Position numbers and translations under genes: made by a program. Below, piece after piece: positions 41,869 to 53,041 of a DNA stretch of 64,000 nucleotides; position 1 is the stretch's first letter, and every line of letters starts with the position of its first letter. This DNA comes from VRUE01 sp963704545 (GTDB lineage: Bacteria > Actinomycetota > Thermoleophilia > Solirubrobacterales > 70-9): assembly GCA_963704545.1 (NCBI GenBank), contig OY969915.1, positions 248,001 to 312,000 of the forward strand. The letters are read 5' to 3'. The notes beneath the pieces were generated by a model that was not told the DNA's origin, did no database searches, and was given only the letters and a program-made list of their open reading frames with translations.

Positions 41869-43530
41869 CTAAGGGTCGAGCAAGACGCCAGGGTTGAGGA
41901 TCCCGGCGGGGTCCAGCTCGGCCTTGGCGGCGCGCAGGGCGGCGGCAAAGGGCGCGGGGCGCTGGCGGTCGTACCAGGGGCGGTGATCGCGGCCTACCGC
42001 GTGGTGGTGGGTGATCGTGCCGCCCCCTTCGATCACGGCCTCCGAGGCGGCGGCCTTGATCTCGTCCCACTGCTCGACCTCGCCGCCGCGGATCGCGGGG
42101 GCGATCACGGTGAAGTAGGGCGCCGGGCCGTCGGGGTAGACGTGGGTGAAGCGACAGCTCACCCGGGGCGCACCGGCGCCCTCGGCCGGCGCCCCACAGA
42201 CCTCCGCGACCTTCGCCCGCACCGCCTCCATCGTCTCGGCGTGGAACTCCTCGAAGCGGTCCCAGGTGATCGCGGTCTCGAACGTCTCCGAGAGCACCCC
42301 GCAGGCGACGAACGTGTCACGCAGGTACGGCGCCAGCAAAAAGGCGCCCCGCCAAGCCCCCACCGCGTCCGAGCTCTCTCCGCCGACGGGACGAAATCCC
42401 TCGCCACCGGGACGATTTCGTCCCGTCGGCACCGGGGGCGGCGAGGTGCGGAGGTCGCCGGGGGTGCCGCCGTGGGTGCGGGCTATGTCGAGGGCCAGGC
42501 GCATCGGCTCCTCGACCGGGAGCTGGGCGGACTCGAAGCCGAGCACCAGGAGGTTCTTCTCACCCGAGCCGGCGCCGGTGGTCCCCGCCTCCAGGGCATC
42601 GAGGAGGCGGCAGTTCGACGGATACAGGCCGGATTGGGAGATCTCGCGGATCGCCCTCGCGGCGGCGTGGAAGTCGTCGAACTCGATCCCGCAGGATGAC
42701 TTGAACTGGGGCCGCGGCCGCACCCGCACCCAAGCCTCGGCGATCACGCCGAGGATGCCCTCGGAGCCGATCAGCGCCCGGTCGGGAGAGGGGCCCGCCC
42801 CGGAGCCCGGAAGCCGCCGGCTCTCCCAGGTCCCCCGCGGCGTGATCGCCCGCACCGACTCGACCAGGTCGTCGATGTGCGTGTAGAGGGTCGCGAAGTG
42901 CCCGCCCGCCCGGGTGGCGACCCAGCCCCCCAGCGTCGAGTACTCGAACGACTGTGGGAAGTGCCGCAGCGTCAGCCCGTGCTCCCGAAGCTGATCCTCC
43001 AACCCCGGCCCGGTCGCCCCCGCCTGTATCCGCGCCGCCAGCGACCCGGTGTCCACCTCCAGCACCCGATCCAACCGCCGCAAATCCAAAGACACGAACG
43101 GCCTGTCCCCCAGCCGCCCCTCCACCCCGCCGACCACGCTGGTCCCACCCCCAAACGGCACCACAGCAGCCCCCTCGGCCTCAGCCCAGGAGAGCACAAC
43201 CTCAATCTCCGACTCGTCCTTCGGAAAAGCCACCAAATCAGGCGGATTCTCGAATTCCCCCCGAAACCCCCGCACCACGTCCCGGTAAGCCTTCCCCAAC
43301 GCATGCGAAACCCGCTCGTAGTGGGCATCGCTGAACAGATCCCCAAGCCCACCCGGAGCTTTCAACCGCGAAGCCCGCAGCTCCACAGCATCCAGCGCCA
43401 GGGGCTCCTCAAGCTCGCCACCGAAACCGAACCGCTCCCCTATGCCCTTCGCGGCAGCTTCAAGCTCTTCTTTGGAAGGCGCCTGATCCTCGTACCCCCA
43501 CCCCCAGTGCTTGAGTCTTCTCGTGCTCAT
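41869..43530 (-). CDS. FAD-binding alkylglycerone-phosphate-synthase-like enzyme
   Basis: A 553-residue vanillyl-alcohol-oxidase-fold flavoprotein. N-terminus LKHWGWGYEDQ, FAD site VVPFGGGTSVVGGVEG, FPQSFEYSTLGGWVATRAGG, and the C-terminal THHHAVGRDHRPWY, the His-rich motif of alkyl-dihydroxyacetonephosphate synthase, which makes ether-lipid precursors. Whether this organism makes ether lipids is inferred. An in-frame family C palindrome (42382-42430) encodes about 16 residues near residue 370, at a site between conserved blocks. Confidence 0.87.
   Translation of the reverse strand: MSTRRLKHWGWGYEDQAPSKEELEAAAKGIGERFGFGGELEEPLALDAVELRASRLKAPGGLGDLFSDAHYERVSHALGKAYRDVVRGFRGEFENPPDLVAFPKDESEIEVVLSWAEAEGAAVVPFGGGTSVVGGVEGRLGDRPFVSLDLRRLDRVLEVDTGSLAARIQAGATGPGLEDQLREHGLTLRHFPQSFEYSTLGGWVATRAGGHFATLYTHIDDLVESVRAITPRGTWESRRLPGSGAGPSPDRALIGSEGILGVIAEAWVRVRPRPQFKSSCGIEFDDFHAAARAIREISQSGLYPSNCRLLDALEAGTTGAGSGEKNLLVLGFESAQLPVEEPMRLALDIARTHGGTPGDLRTSPPPVPTGRNRPGGEGFRPVGGESSDAVGAWRGAFLLAPYLRDTFVACGVLSETFETAITWDRFEEFHAETMEAVRAKVAEVCGAPAEGAGAPRVSCRFTHVYPDGPAPYFTVIAPAIRGGEVEQWDEIKAAASEAVIEGGGTITHHHAVGRDHRPWYDRQRPAPFAAALRAAKAELDPAGILNPGVLLDP
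42382..42430. repeat. Palindromic repeat family C, copy 2 (inside the FAD enzyme gene)
   Basis: 49 bp with arms GCCGACGGGACGAAATC and complement, same length and arms as 34632-34680; the loop CCTCGCCACCGGGAC differs. It is read in frame in the FAD enzyme as PTGRNRPGGEGFRPVGGE, a flexible loop. The surrounding sequence (CACCGGG) is also GC-rich and low in complexity. Confidence 0.92.
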
Positions 43531-43545
43531 GACAGCGCTCCGCAG

Positions 43546-43638
43546 TAGAGGGTGGGGTCCCCCTCTGACGGGCGGATACTCAAAATGCCGGGCTCATTAG
43601 CCCGGCATTTGGACGGCAGAGGGGGACCCCACCCTCTA
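43546..43638 (+). repeat. Palindromic repeat family A, copy 3
   Basis: Outer arms TAGAGGGTGGGGTCCCCCTC… (43546-43567) and perfect complement (43617-43638), unrelated in sequence to the arms of copies 1 and 2. The core ACGGGCGGATACTCAAAATG…TTTGGACGGC differs from copy 2 by one base. It fills the gap upstream of the FAD enzyme gene and just downstream of the SDR gene, both on the minus strand, and could be the SDR terminator. Confidence 0.93.
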
Positions 43639-43640
43639 CC

Positions 43641-45647
43641 CTACCAATGCACGCCTTTCATCAGATGGGCAAAAGCCACAGCCTCGGTGGAAGGCGCCCG
43701 ATCCGGCGCCTCCTCGGTCTTCCCCTTGGCCGCCTGCGACTCCGGGAACAGTCGATAGGCCTGGTTCAGGATCCTGTCGCTGACCGTAGGCGCCACCGCG
43801 TACAAAAGCTCACCGAAGGTCCCCAGCCGCGTCGCAACCTTCTTCGGCTGGTGAATCATCGCCCCGGAGATCATCTCCGCCGCCTCCTCCGGCGAGGCCG
43901 CCGGGAACATGTCGTACATCCGCGTCGGCGCGATCATCGGCGTCCGCACCAGCGGCATGTGGATCGTCGTCAGGTGCACGCCGTCGTCGATCACCTCCGA
44001 GGCGATCACGCGGCTGAAGGCGTCGAGCGCGGCCTTCGAGGCCACGTAGGCCGAGAAGCGCGGCGGGTTGGTCTGCGTGCCGATCGAGCTGACGTTGACG
44101 ATGTGCCCCGACTTACGCGCCCGCATCGAAGGCAGCAGCGCCAGGATCAGCCGCACCGCACCCAGGTAGTTGAGCTGGATCGTCCGCTCGTAGTCGTGGA
44201 AGCGGTCGTAGGAGAGGCCGACCGAGCGCCGGATCGAGCGCCCGGCGTTGTTGACCAGGACATCGACCTGGCCGTGGTAGGCGAGGACCTCCTCGGCCAT
44301 CCGCTCGACGTCCTCGACGTCGGACATGTCGCAGCGGTGGATGTGGGCCACGCCGCCGGCCTGCTCGATCTCCTGCTTCGTCTCCTCGAGCTTCTCGAGC
44401 GAGCGCGCCACCAGCAGCACGGTCGCACCCGCGTCGGCGACCTTGACCGCTGTCGCCTTGCCGATCCCCGACGAGGCACCGGTGATCAGCACCACCTTGC
44501 CCCGCACCGCCGCGCTCAGCGAGCGGTCCTTGAACAGGTCCGGATCGAGGTTGCGCTCCCAGTAGTCCCAGATCCGGTCGGCGTAGGAGTCGAGCGGCGG
44601 CACCTCGATCCCCGTCCCCTCCAGCGCCGCCTGCGCGTTGGTCGAGTCGAAGTGGGTGGGGTAGCTGAAGTAGTTGAGCACCCCTGCGGGAATGCCCAGC
44701 TCCCCCAGCCCTGCCTTCATCACCCGCTTCGCCGGAGGGAAGAAGCGCAGGCCGGTGCGCACCAGCGAGGTGGCCGGATCGGTGACGCCGGAGTCGAGCC
44801 GGAGCGCCGCCTGCGGCGCATCGGCGGCGCGGGCGAAGAGGTTGATCATCTCGCCGGCGCTCTTCGGCGCCGGGTCGGTCAGGTGGAAGGCCTGGCCGTC
44901 GAGCCCCGGCTTGTGGGCGATGTGGTCGATCGCGTCGGCCACGTAGTCGACCGGGACGATGTTGATCTCGCCGCCTTCGACGCCGACGGCCGGCAGCCAT
45001 CCGGGCAGCACCCTGCGTGCCCGCTGCAGCAGCTTGAAGGCGTAGTAGGGCCCGTCGATCTTGTCGATCTCGCCCGTGCGCGAGTCGCCGACGACGACAC
45101 CGGGCCGGTAGACGCGCCAGGGTCGGTGGCACTCCTCGCGCACGACCCGCTCGGACTCGTGCTTGGTGCGGAAGTAGGGATGGGTGTCGAGGTGTTCGGC
45201 CTCCTCGAACATGTCCTCGCGCCACTCGCCCCTGTAGAGGCCTGCGGCCGCGATCGAGCTGACCTGGTGGAAGCAGCCCGCCTCGATCGCCCCGGCCAGT
45301 TCGACCGCGTGGCGGGTGCCCTCGACGTTGGCGACCTCCTGAGCTTCGGCGCCGGCGGCCAGGTCGTAGATCGCGGCCAGGTGGAAGAAGTGGTCGACGT
45401 CGCCGCGCAGCGTGACCAGGTCCTCCTCGGAGACGCCGAGCCCCGGCTGGGCGAGGTCGCCGGAGATCGGCACGACCCGGGCCCCGTTCGGCCCCCAGGA
45501 GGTGCGCAGCTCCTCCAGCCGGCCCCGCGAGCCGGCGCGGACCAGGGCGTAGATCGTCCCCTCGCGGTGCAGGAGCCGCTGCACGAGGTTGCGGCCGATG
45601 AACCCGGTGGCGCCGGTGACGAAGTAGTTCACCTCTGTTTCATACAC
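43641..45647 (-). CDS. Two-domain SDR reductase (fatty acyl-CoA reductase-like)
   Basis: A 668-residue fusion. Residues 1-330 form an extended SDR (YFVTGATGFIGRNLVQRL; active-site segment PYFRTKHESERVV has the YxxxK variant), and residues 385-630 a classical SDR (VVLITGASSGIGKATAV, NNAGRS, SSIGTQ and YVASKAALDAF). This layout matches the mycobacterial AcrA1/Rv3391 type proposed to reduce fatty acyl-CoA. GTG start at 45647, or at 45632. Its start lies 11 bp from that of the divergent 2-oxoglutarate dehydrogenase gene. Confidence 0.87.
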   Translation of the reverse strand: MYETEVNYFVTGATGFIGRNLVQRLLHREGTIYALVRAGSRGRLEELRTSWGPNGARVVPISGDLAQPGLGVSEEDLVTLRGDVDHFFHLAAIYDLAAGAEAQEVANVEGTRHAVELAGAIEAGCFHQVSSIAAAGLYRGEWREDMFEEAEHLDTHPYFRTKHESERVVREECHRPWRVYRPGVVVGDSRTGEIDKIDGPYYAFKLLQRARRVLPGWLPAVGVEGGEINIVPVDYVADAIDHIAHKPGLDGQAFHLTDPAPKSAGEMINLFARAADAPQAALRLDSGVTDPATSLVRTGLRFFPPAKRVMKAGLGELGIPAGVLNYFSYPTHFDSTNAQAALEGTGIEVPPLDSYADRIWDYWERNLDPDLFKDRSLSAAVRGKVVLITGASSGIGKATAVKVADAGATVLLVARSLEKLEETKQEIEQAGGVAHIHRCDMSDVEDVERMAEEVLAYHGQVDVLVNNAGRSIRRSVGLSYDRFHDYERTIQLNYLGAVRLILALLPSMRARKSGHIVNVSSIGTQTNPPRFSAYVASKAALDAFSRVIASEVIDDGVHLTTIHMPLVRTPMIAPTRMYDMFPAASPEEAAEMISGAMIHQPKKVATRLGTFGELLYAVAPTVSDRILNQAYRLFPESQAAKGKTEEAPDRAPSTEAVAFAHLMKGVHW

Positions 45648-45658
45648 TCATTCCAAGA

Positions 45659-48600
45659 ATGGCGCAAACGGCGACCCTGCAGATCGAGATGCCCGAGATG
45701 GGCGAGTCGGTCACCGAGGGCATCGTGCTCGAGTGGCACGTCGCCGAGGGGGACTTCGTCCGCGAGGGGGACACGGTCGTCGAGGTGTCGACGGACAAGG
45801 TCGATGCCGAGGTGCCGGCGCCTGCGGACGGCACCATTACCAAGCTGCTTGTTGCCGTGGACGACGAGGTTCCCGTGGGAACCCCGATGGCTGAGATGGA
45901 GCCGGGGGAGGGATCGGACGAGTCGGCTGCGGGTCCTGTCGCCGCAGGGGACCCACCGCCCCCTGCGGTCGCTAAAGCGTCCTCGGGGGCGGTCCCCCCT
46001 GCGACGCCACCCGCAGAGGAGCCGTCAGGGCCGGGCACCGGAGCCAACGGCGCGGATGGGGTCCGGGTTACGCCTGTCGCGCGACGGGTGGCTGAGGCCA
46101 ATGGCGTCGACCTGGGCTCGGTGGCTGGGTCGGGGCCCGGGGCCAAGGTGACCAAGGAGGACGTGCTTGGGGCCGCTAACGGCGGGGGCCCGGCTCCGGC
46201 CGCCGCCGGTGAGGAGAAGGCTTTGCGGGGGCCGGCGGGGATGCTGGCTCAGGCGATGGACGAGAGCTTGGCTGTGCCTACGGCGACCTCGTTCAGGACG
46301 GTCGCGGTGGACACGCTGGATGCGAAGCGCAAGGCCCTGAACGGGCTGCTGAAGGAGCGGGGGATGAAGGTCTCCTTCACCCACCTGGTCGCCTGGGCGA
46401 TCGTGCAGGCCGCCAAGCGGCACCCGGTGATGACGCGGGTCTTCGAGCGGCGCGACGGCAAGCCGCTCGCGCTCGAGGGCGGGCCGGTCAACCTCGGCAT
46501 CGCCGTCGACGTCGAGCGCAAGGACGGCTCGCACAGCCTGATGGTGCCGGCGATCAAGGGCGCCGAGGGGCTCGACTTCGCCGCCTTCCACAGCTGCTAC
46601 GAGGAGCTGATCACGAAGACGCGGGAGAGCAAGCTCACCGCCGACGACTTCCAGGGCACCAACATCTCGCTGACCAACCCGGGTGGGATCGGCACCGTCG
46701 CCTCCGTCCCCCGCCTGATGAGGGGCCAGAGCGCGATCGTCGCCACCGGGGCGATCGCCTACCCGCCCGAGTGGGCCCACGCCTCGCCCGACCGCCTGCG
46801 CCAGCTCGGCGTCTCCAAGACGATGACGCTCACCTCGACCTACGACCACCGGGTGATCCAGGGCGCCGAGTCCGGCGCCTTCCTGCGCAGCATCGAGCAG
46901 CTGCTGCAGGGCGAGTACGGCTTCTACGAGGGGGTCGCGGCGGACCTGGGCGTGGAGACCGCGCCGATCTCATCCGCGCACCCGGCCTCCGCCTCGGCCC
47001 CGCCGCTCGGCGTCCAGCAGCAGACCGAGGAGATGGCCGTCACCACCACCCAGCCCGACGAGGAGCTGCTGCAGGCGGTACAGGCGGCCACCTCGCTGCT
47101 CAAGGGCTACCGCACGCACGGTCACCTCGCCGCCCGGCTCGACCCGCTCGGGCGAGAGCCCAAGGGCGACCCGGCGATCCAGCCCGAGAACCTCAACCTG
47201 ACGCCGGAGCTGATGGAGCGGATTCCCGCTTCAATCCTGCGCATCGGGGTGCCCGGCGAGACCCTGCTCGAGGCGCTGCCGCGGCTGCGCGAGGCCTACT
47301 GCGGCACGATCGCCTACCAGTTCGAGCACCTCTCCTCCCACCATCAGCGCACCTGGCTGCGCGAGATGGTCGAGACCGGGGCCCATCGCCAGCCGCTCGC
47401 CGACGAGGAGAAACGCCGCCTGCTGCGCCGCCTGGTCGACGTCTTCGAGTTCGAGCGCTTCATCGAGAAGGCCTACCTGGGCCAGAAGATCTTCACGATC
47501 GAGGGACTCGACGTCGTCGTGCCGATGCTCGACGAGCTGGTCACCCTCGCCTACCGCGGTGGTGCCGAGGAGGTCGTGTTCGGCATGGCCCATCGCGGCC
47601 GGCTCGCCGTCCTCGCCCACAACCTCGGCCGCTCGGTCGAGTCGATCATGGCCGAGTTCGAGGGCGCGAAGAAAATCGATGCCGTAAAGGCGGTGGCCGC
47701 GATCCCCCACGGCGGCACCGGCGACGTCAAGTATCACTACGGCCACCAGGGGGTCTACGAGACCAGCGAGGGCGAGAAGATCGCCGTCCGGCTCTACCCC
47801 AACCCCAGCCACCTCGAGTTCGTCAACCCGGTGGTCGAGGGCGCCACGCGCTACCTCCAGTCCGACTTCGAGGGCTCGCGGATCGAGCACCAGCCCAAAC
47901 GCGCGGTGCCGGTCCTGCTGCACGGAGACGCCGCCTTCCCCGGCCAGGGCGTGGTCGCCGAGACGCTCAACCTGCGCGCGCTCAAGGGCTACACGACCGG
48001 CGGCACCGTCCACCTCATCCAGAACAACCAGGTGGGCTTCACCACCGACCCCGAGGACGCCCGCTCGACCCCCTATGCGGCCGACATGGCGAAGGGCTTC
48101 AACGTCCCGATCGTCCACGTCAACGCCGACGACGTCGAGGCCTGCTCCTCGGCGATCCGGCTGGCGATGGCCTACCGCGAGCGCTGGGGACAGGACATCG
48201 TCATCGACGTGATCGGGTACCGCCGCTACGGCCACAACGAGACCGACGAGCCCGCCTACACCCAGCCCCAGATCGCCGCCAAGATCAAGGCGCACCCCCC
48301 GGTCTCCGAGATCTACGCCGAGAAGCTCGTGGGCGAGGGCGTGATCGCCAAGGAGGACGTCGAGACCTGCGCCGGCGAGCGCCACGACGAGATGTCGGCG
48401 GCGCTGAAGGACCTCCGCCACAAGATGGAGCTGGGCGACTACGAGGACCCGACCGTGACCACCTCCAGCACCGGCGAGCTCGACCGCAGCGCCAGCCCCC
48501 CGGTCCAAACCGCCGTCCCGATCGAGAAGCTGCGTGAGCTGAATCAGGAGCTGATCGAGGTCCCGGAGAGCTTCACCGTCCACCGCAAGCTGCGCAAGCC

Positions 48601-49675
48601 GCTCTCCAACCGGGTTGGCGCGCTCGAGAACGGCGGGGTCGAGTTCGGCCATGCCGAGTCGCTCGCATTCGCCTCGCTGCTGACCGAGGGCGTCCACATC
48701 CGCCTCACCGGGCAGGACACCGAGCGGGGCACCTTCTCGCACCGCCACCTCGTCCTGCACGACGAGAACACCGGCCTGGAGTACTGCCCGATGCAGAACC
48801 TCGCCGACGCCAACGCACCCTTCGAGCTCTACAACAGCCCGCTCTCGGAGATCGCCTGCCTCGGCTTCGAGTACGGCTACTCGTCGGCCACCCCGAACTC
48901 ACTGATCCTCTGGGAGGCGCAGTTCGGTGACTTCGCCAACGCCGGGCAGGTGATCGTCGACAGCTTCATCGTCTCCGGCGAGGCCAAGTGGGGCCAGACG
49001 AGCCGCCTCACGCTCCTCCTCCCCCACGGCTACGAGGGCTCGGGCCCCGAGCACTCCAGCGCCCGCATCGAGCGCTTCCTCGCCCTCGGGGCGGAGGGCA
49101 ACATCCGCATCGCCAACCCGACCACGGCGGCGCAGTACTTCCACCTGCTGCGCCGGCAGGCCCTGATCAAGAAGCCGCGGCCCCTGGTCGTCTTCACCCC
49201 CAAGGGGCTGCTGCGCCTCGACCGCGCCGCCGCGACGCCGGAGCAACTGACCGACGAACACTTCCACTTCATCCTCGACGACCCGCGCGCCGGCGAGCGC
49301 CGTGAGAAGGTCGAGCGCCTGATCCTCTGCACCGGCAAGGTCTACTTCGACCTCGATGGCAATGAACGGCGCGAGGTGGCCGAGAACGTGGCGATCGTCC
49401 GGGTCGAGCTGCTCTACCCGTTCGCCGAGGAGCAATTGACTGAGCTGATCGCCACCTACCCGAACCTGAAGGAGATCACCTGGGTCCAGGAGGAGCCGCG
49501 CAACATGGGCTGCTGGAAGGTGATGTCACGCCGCCTCCCACACCTCCTGCCCGAGGGCGTCGAGCTCGGCTACATCGGCCGCCCGACCCGGGCCAGTCCG
49601 GGAGAGGGCTACTCCGGGGCCCACGCGAGGGAGCAGGAGCGGATCGTGCTTACCGCACTGACCCCGGGAGCCTGA
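45659..49675 (+). CDS. kgd: Fused 2-oxoglutarate dehydrogenase: lipoyl-E2-E1 in one polypeptide
   Basis: A 1338-residue multifunctional protein. Residues 1-80: lipoyl domain with the attachment Lys in VEVSTDKVDAEV. 85-135: linker, partly encoded by a family D repeat. About 138-175: peripheral-subunit-binding domain (VTPVARRVAEANGVDLGSV). About 200-440: E2 catalytic domain ending STYDHRVIQGAESGAFL. About 470-1338: E1 with TPP and decarboxylase motifs (GMAHRGRLAVLAHNLGR; HGDAAFPGQGVVAETLNL; GYRRYGHNETDEP). Mycobacterial Kgd and corynebacterial OdhA are E2-E1 fusions that lack a lipoyl domain; this one has it. It makes succinyl-CoA with E3 from elsewhere. Confidence 0.93.
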   Translation: MAQTATLQIEMPEMGESVTEGIVLEWHVAEGDFVREGDTVVEVSTDKVDAEVPAPADGTITKLLVAVDDEVPVGTPMAEMEPGEGSDESAAGPVAAGDPPPPAVAKASSGAVPPATPPAEEPSGPGTGANGADGVRVTPVARRVAEANGVDLGSVAGSGPGAKVTKEDVLGAANGGGPAPAAAGEEKALRGPAGMLAQAMDESLAVPTATSFRTVAVDTLDAKRKALNGLLKERGMKVSFTHLVAWAIVQAAKRHPVMTRVFERRDGKPLALEGGPVNLGIAVDVERKDGSHSLMVPAIKGAEGLDFAAFHSCYEELITKTRESKLTADDFQGTNISLTNPGGIGTVASVPRLMRGQSAIVATGAIAYPPEWAHASPDRLRQLGVSKTMTLTSTYDHRVIQGAESGAFLRSIEQLLQGEYGFYEGVAADLGVETAPISSAHPASASAPPLGVQQQTEEMAVTTTQPDEELLQAVQAATSLLKGYRTHGHLAARLDPLGREPKGDPAIQPENLNLTPELMERIPASILRIGVPGETLLEALPRLREAYCGTIAYQFEHLSSHHQRTWLREMVETGAHRQPLADEEKRRLLRRLVDVFEFERFIEKAYLGQKIFTIEGLDVVVPMLDELVTLAYRGGAEEVVFGMAHRGRLAVLAHNLGRSVESIMAEFEGAKKIDAVKAVAAIPHGGTGDVKYHYGHQGVYETSEGEKIAVRLYPNPSHLEFVNPVVEGATRYLQSDFEGSRIEHQPKRAVPVLLHGDAAFPGQGVVAETLNLRALKGYTTGGTVHLIQNNQVGFTTDPEDARSTPYAADMAKGFNVPIVHVNADDVEACSSAIRLAMAYRERWGQDIVIDVIGYRRYGHNETDEPAYTQPQIAAKIKAHPPVSEIYAEKLVGEGVIAKEDVETCAGERHDEMSAALKDLRHKMELGDYEDPTVTTSSTGELDRSASPPVQTAVPIEKLRELNQELIEVPESFTVHRKLRKPLSNRVGALENGGVEFGHAESLAFASLLTEGVHIRLTGQDTERGTFSHRHLVLHDENTGLEYCPMQNLADANAPFELYNSPLSEIACLGFEYGYSSATPNSLILWEAQFGDFANAGQVIVDSFIVSGEAKWGQTSRLTLLLPHGYEGSGPEHSSARIERFLALGAEGNIRIANPTTAAQYFHLLRRQALIKKPRPLVVFTPKGLLRLDRAAATPEQLTDEHFHFILDDPRAGERREKVERLILCTGKVYFDLDGNERREVAENVAIVRVELLYPFAEEQLTELIATYPNLKEITWVQEEPRNMGCWKVMSRRLPHLLPEGVELGYIGRPTRASPGEGYSGAHAREQERIVLTALTPGA
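45929..46014 (+). repeat. Palindromic repeat family D, copy 2 (in the E2 linker)
   Basis: 86 bp beginning GCGGGTCCTGTCGCCGCAGG, nearly identical to 16770-16858. Here it is translated in frame as an Ala/Pro-rich segment (GPVAAGDPPPPAVAKASSGA…) between the lipoyl and subunit-binding domains, where flexible Ala/Pro linkers are normal. An inserted repeat has thus become part of the linker. Confidence 0.9.
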
Positions 49676-50004
49676 TGCGCAAGCCTGTCCCCGGGCCTCT
49701 TTTCGCCTGGGTCAAGTGGCTCTCGTGGACAGAGCTGGTGGTCTTCGCCGGGCTGCTCGCGTTCTGGCTGATCCCGGGATTCGACACCGAGACGATGCTG
49801 TTCGGCTGGGCCCACGGCCTCGGCTTCATCCTCCTCTGCCTCGTGATCTGGGTCGCCTGTGGCAGACGCGAGGCGCCCTATACCCTCCTCGCGGCGACGC
49901 TCACGCCGGTGGGTCCCGTTGGGAGCGTGATCGGAATCGAGCTGATCGAACGCAAGGGGTGGGGCGTTGCGGATTCCCCGCAACGAGTTGCGGAATCGCC
50001 GTAG
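49675..50004 (+). CDS. DUF3817-like small membrane protein
   Basis: A 109-residue protein with three hydrophobic helices (LVVFAGLLAFWLIPG; AHGLGFILLCLVIWVAC; YTLLAATLTPVGPVGSVIGI), the pattern of DUF3817. Function unknown. It begins in TGATG overlap with the 2-oxoglutarate dehydrogenase gene. The C-terminal dozen residues come from a TTGCGG-rich short repeat with hairpin potential (CGTTGCGG…CCGCAACG, about 49964-49985). Confidence 0.78.
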   Translation: MRKPVPGPLFAWVKWLSWTELVVFAGLLAFWLIPGFDTETMLFGWAHGLGFILLCLVIWVACGRREAPYTLLAATLTPVGPVGSVIGIELIERKGWGVADSPQRVAESP

Positions 50005-50218
50005 ACACGGCCTTATCGGCTTGACCGCACGCTGTCCGCGCGGTATAGGTAGTACCTGACTGTTCCTCTGGACAGTCCCGTTTAGGGGAACGGCCGCGTC
50101 GGCATCCCTCCCTGGCTACCGACGCGCAGGTGCAGTGAGGGTCGCGCGGACCCCCCTGCCTCCCGCGGCCCTCCTGTACCTCCTCTGGGGGTGCAGACGG
50201 CCATCCGTCTCAGACAAA
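50005..50218. other. Structured intergenic region, no gene seen
   Basis: 214 bp between the convergent ends of the DUF3817-like and aconitase genes. Several stem-loops can be drawn: CTGT-TCCTCTGG-ACAG (50061-50076), CGTCGG…CCGACG (about 50098-50124) and AGACGG-CCAT-CCGTCT next to the aconitase stop (about 50196-50211), the last probably the aconitase terminator. The density of stems exceeds that of a simple terminator. I could not match it to a known RNA class. Confidence 0.5.
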
Positions 50219-53032
<2,814 letters not shown>

Positions 53033-53041
53033 AGCTCCATC

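Noticed and set aside
41714..42070. Minus-strand frame with CSVLGRPNSAAIRPPCVL resembling one near 25700
   Set aside because: The similarity is the translated family B repeat; the frame overlaps the end of the FAD enzyme.
50140..50160. C-run in the stem-rich gap as an actinobacterial 6C RNA
   Set aside because: That class needs two hairpins, each with a C-rich loop; only one run is present and it is not clearly in a loop.
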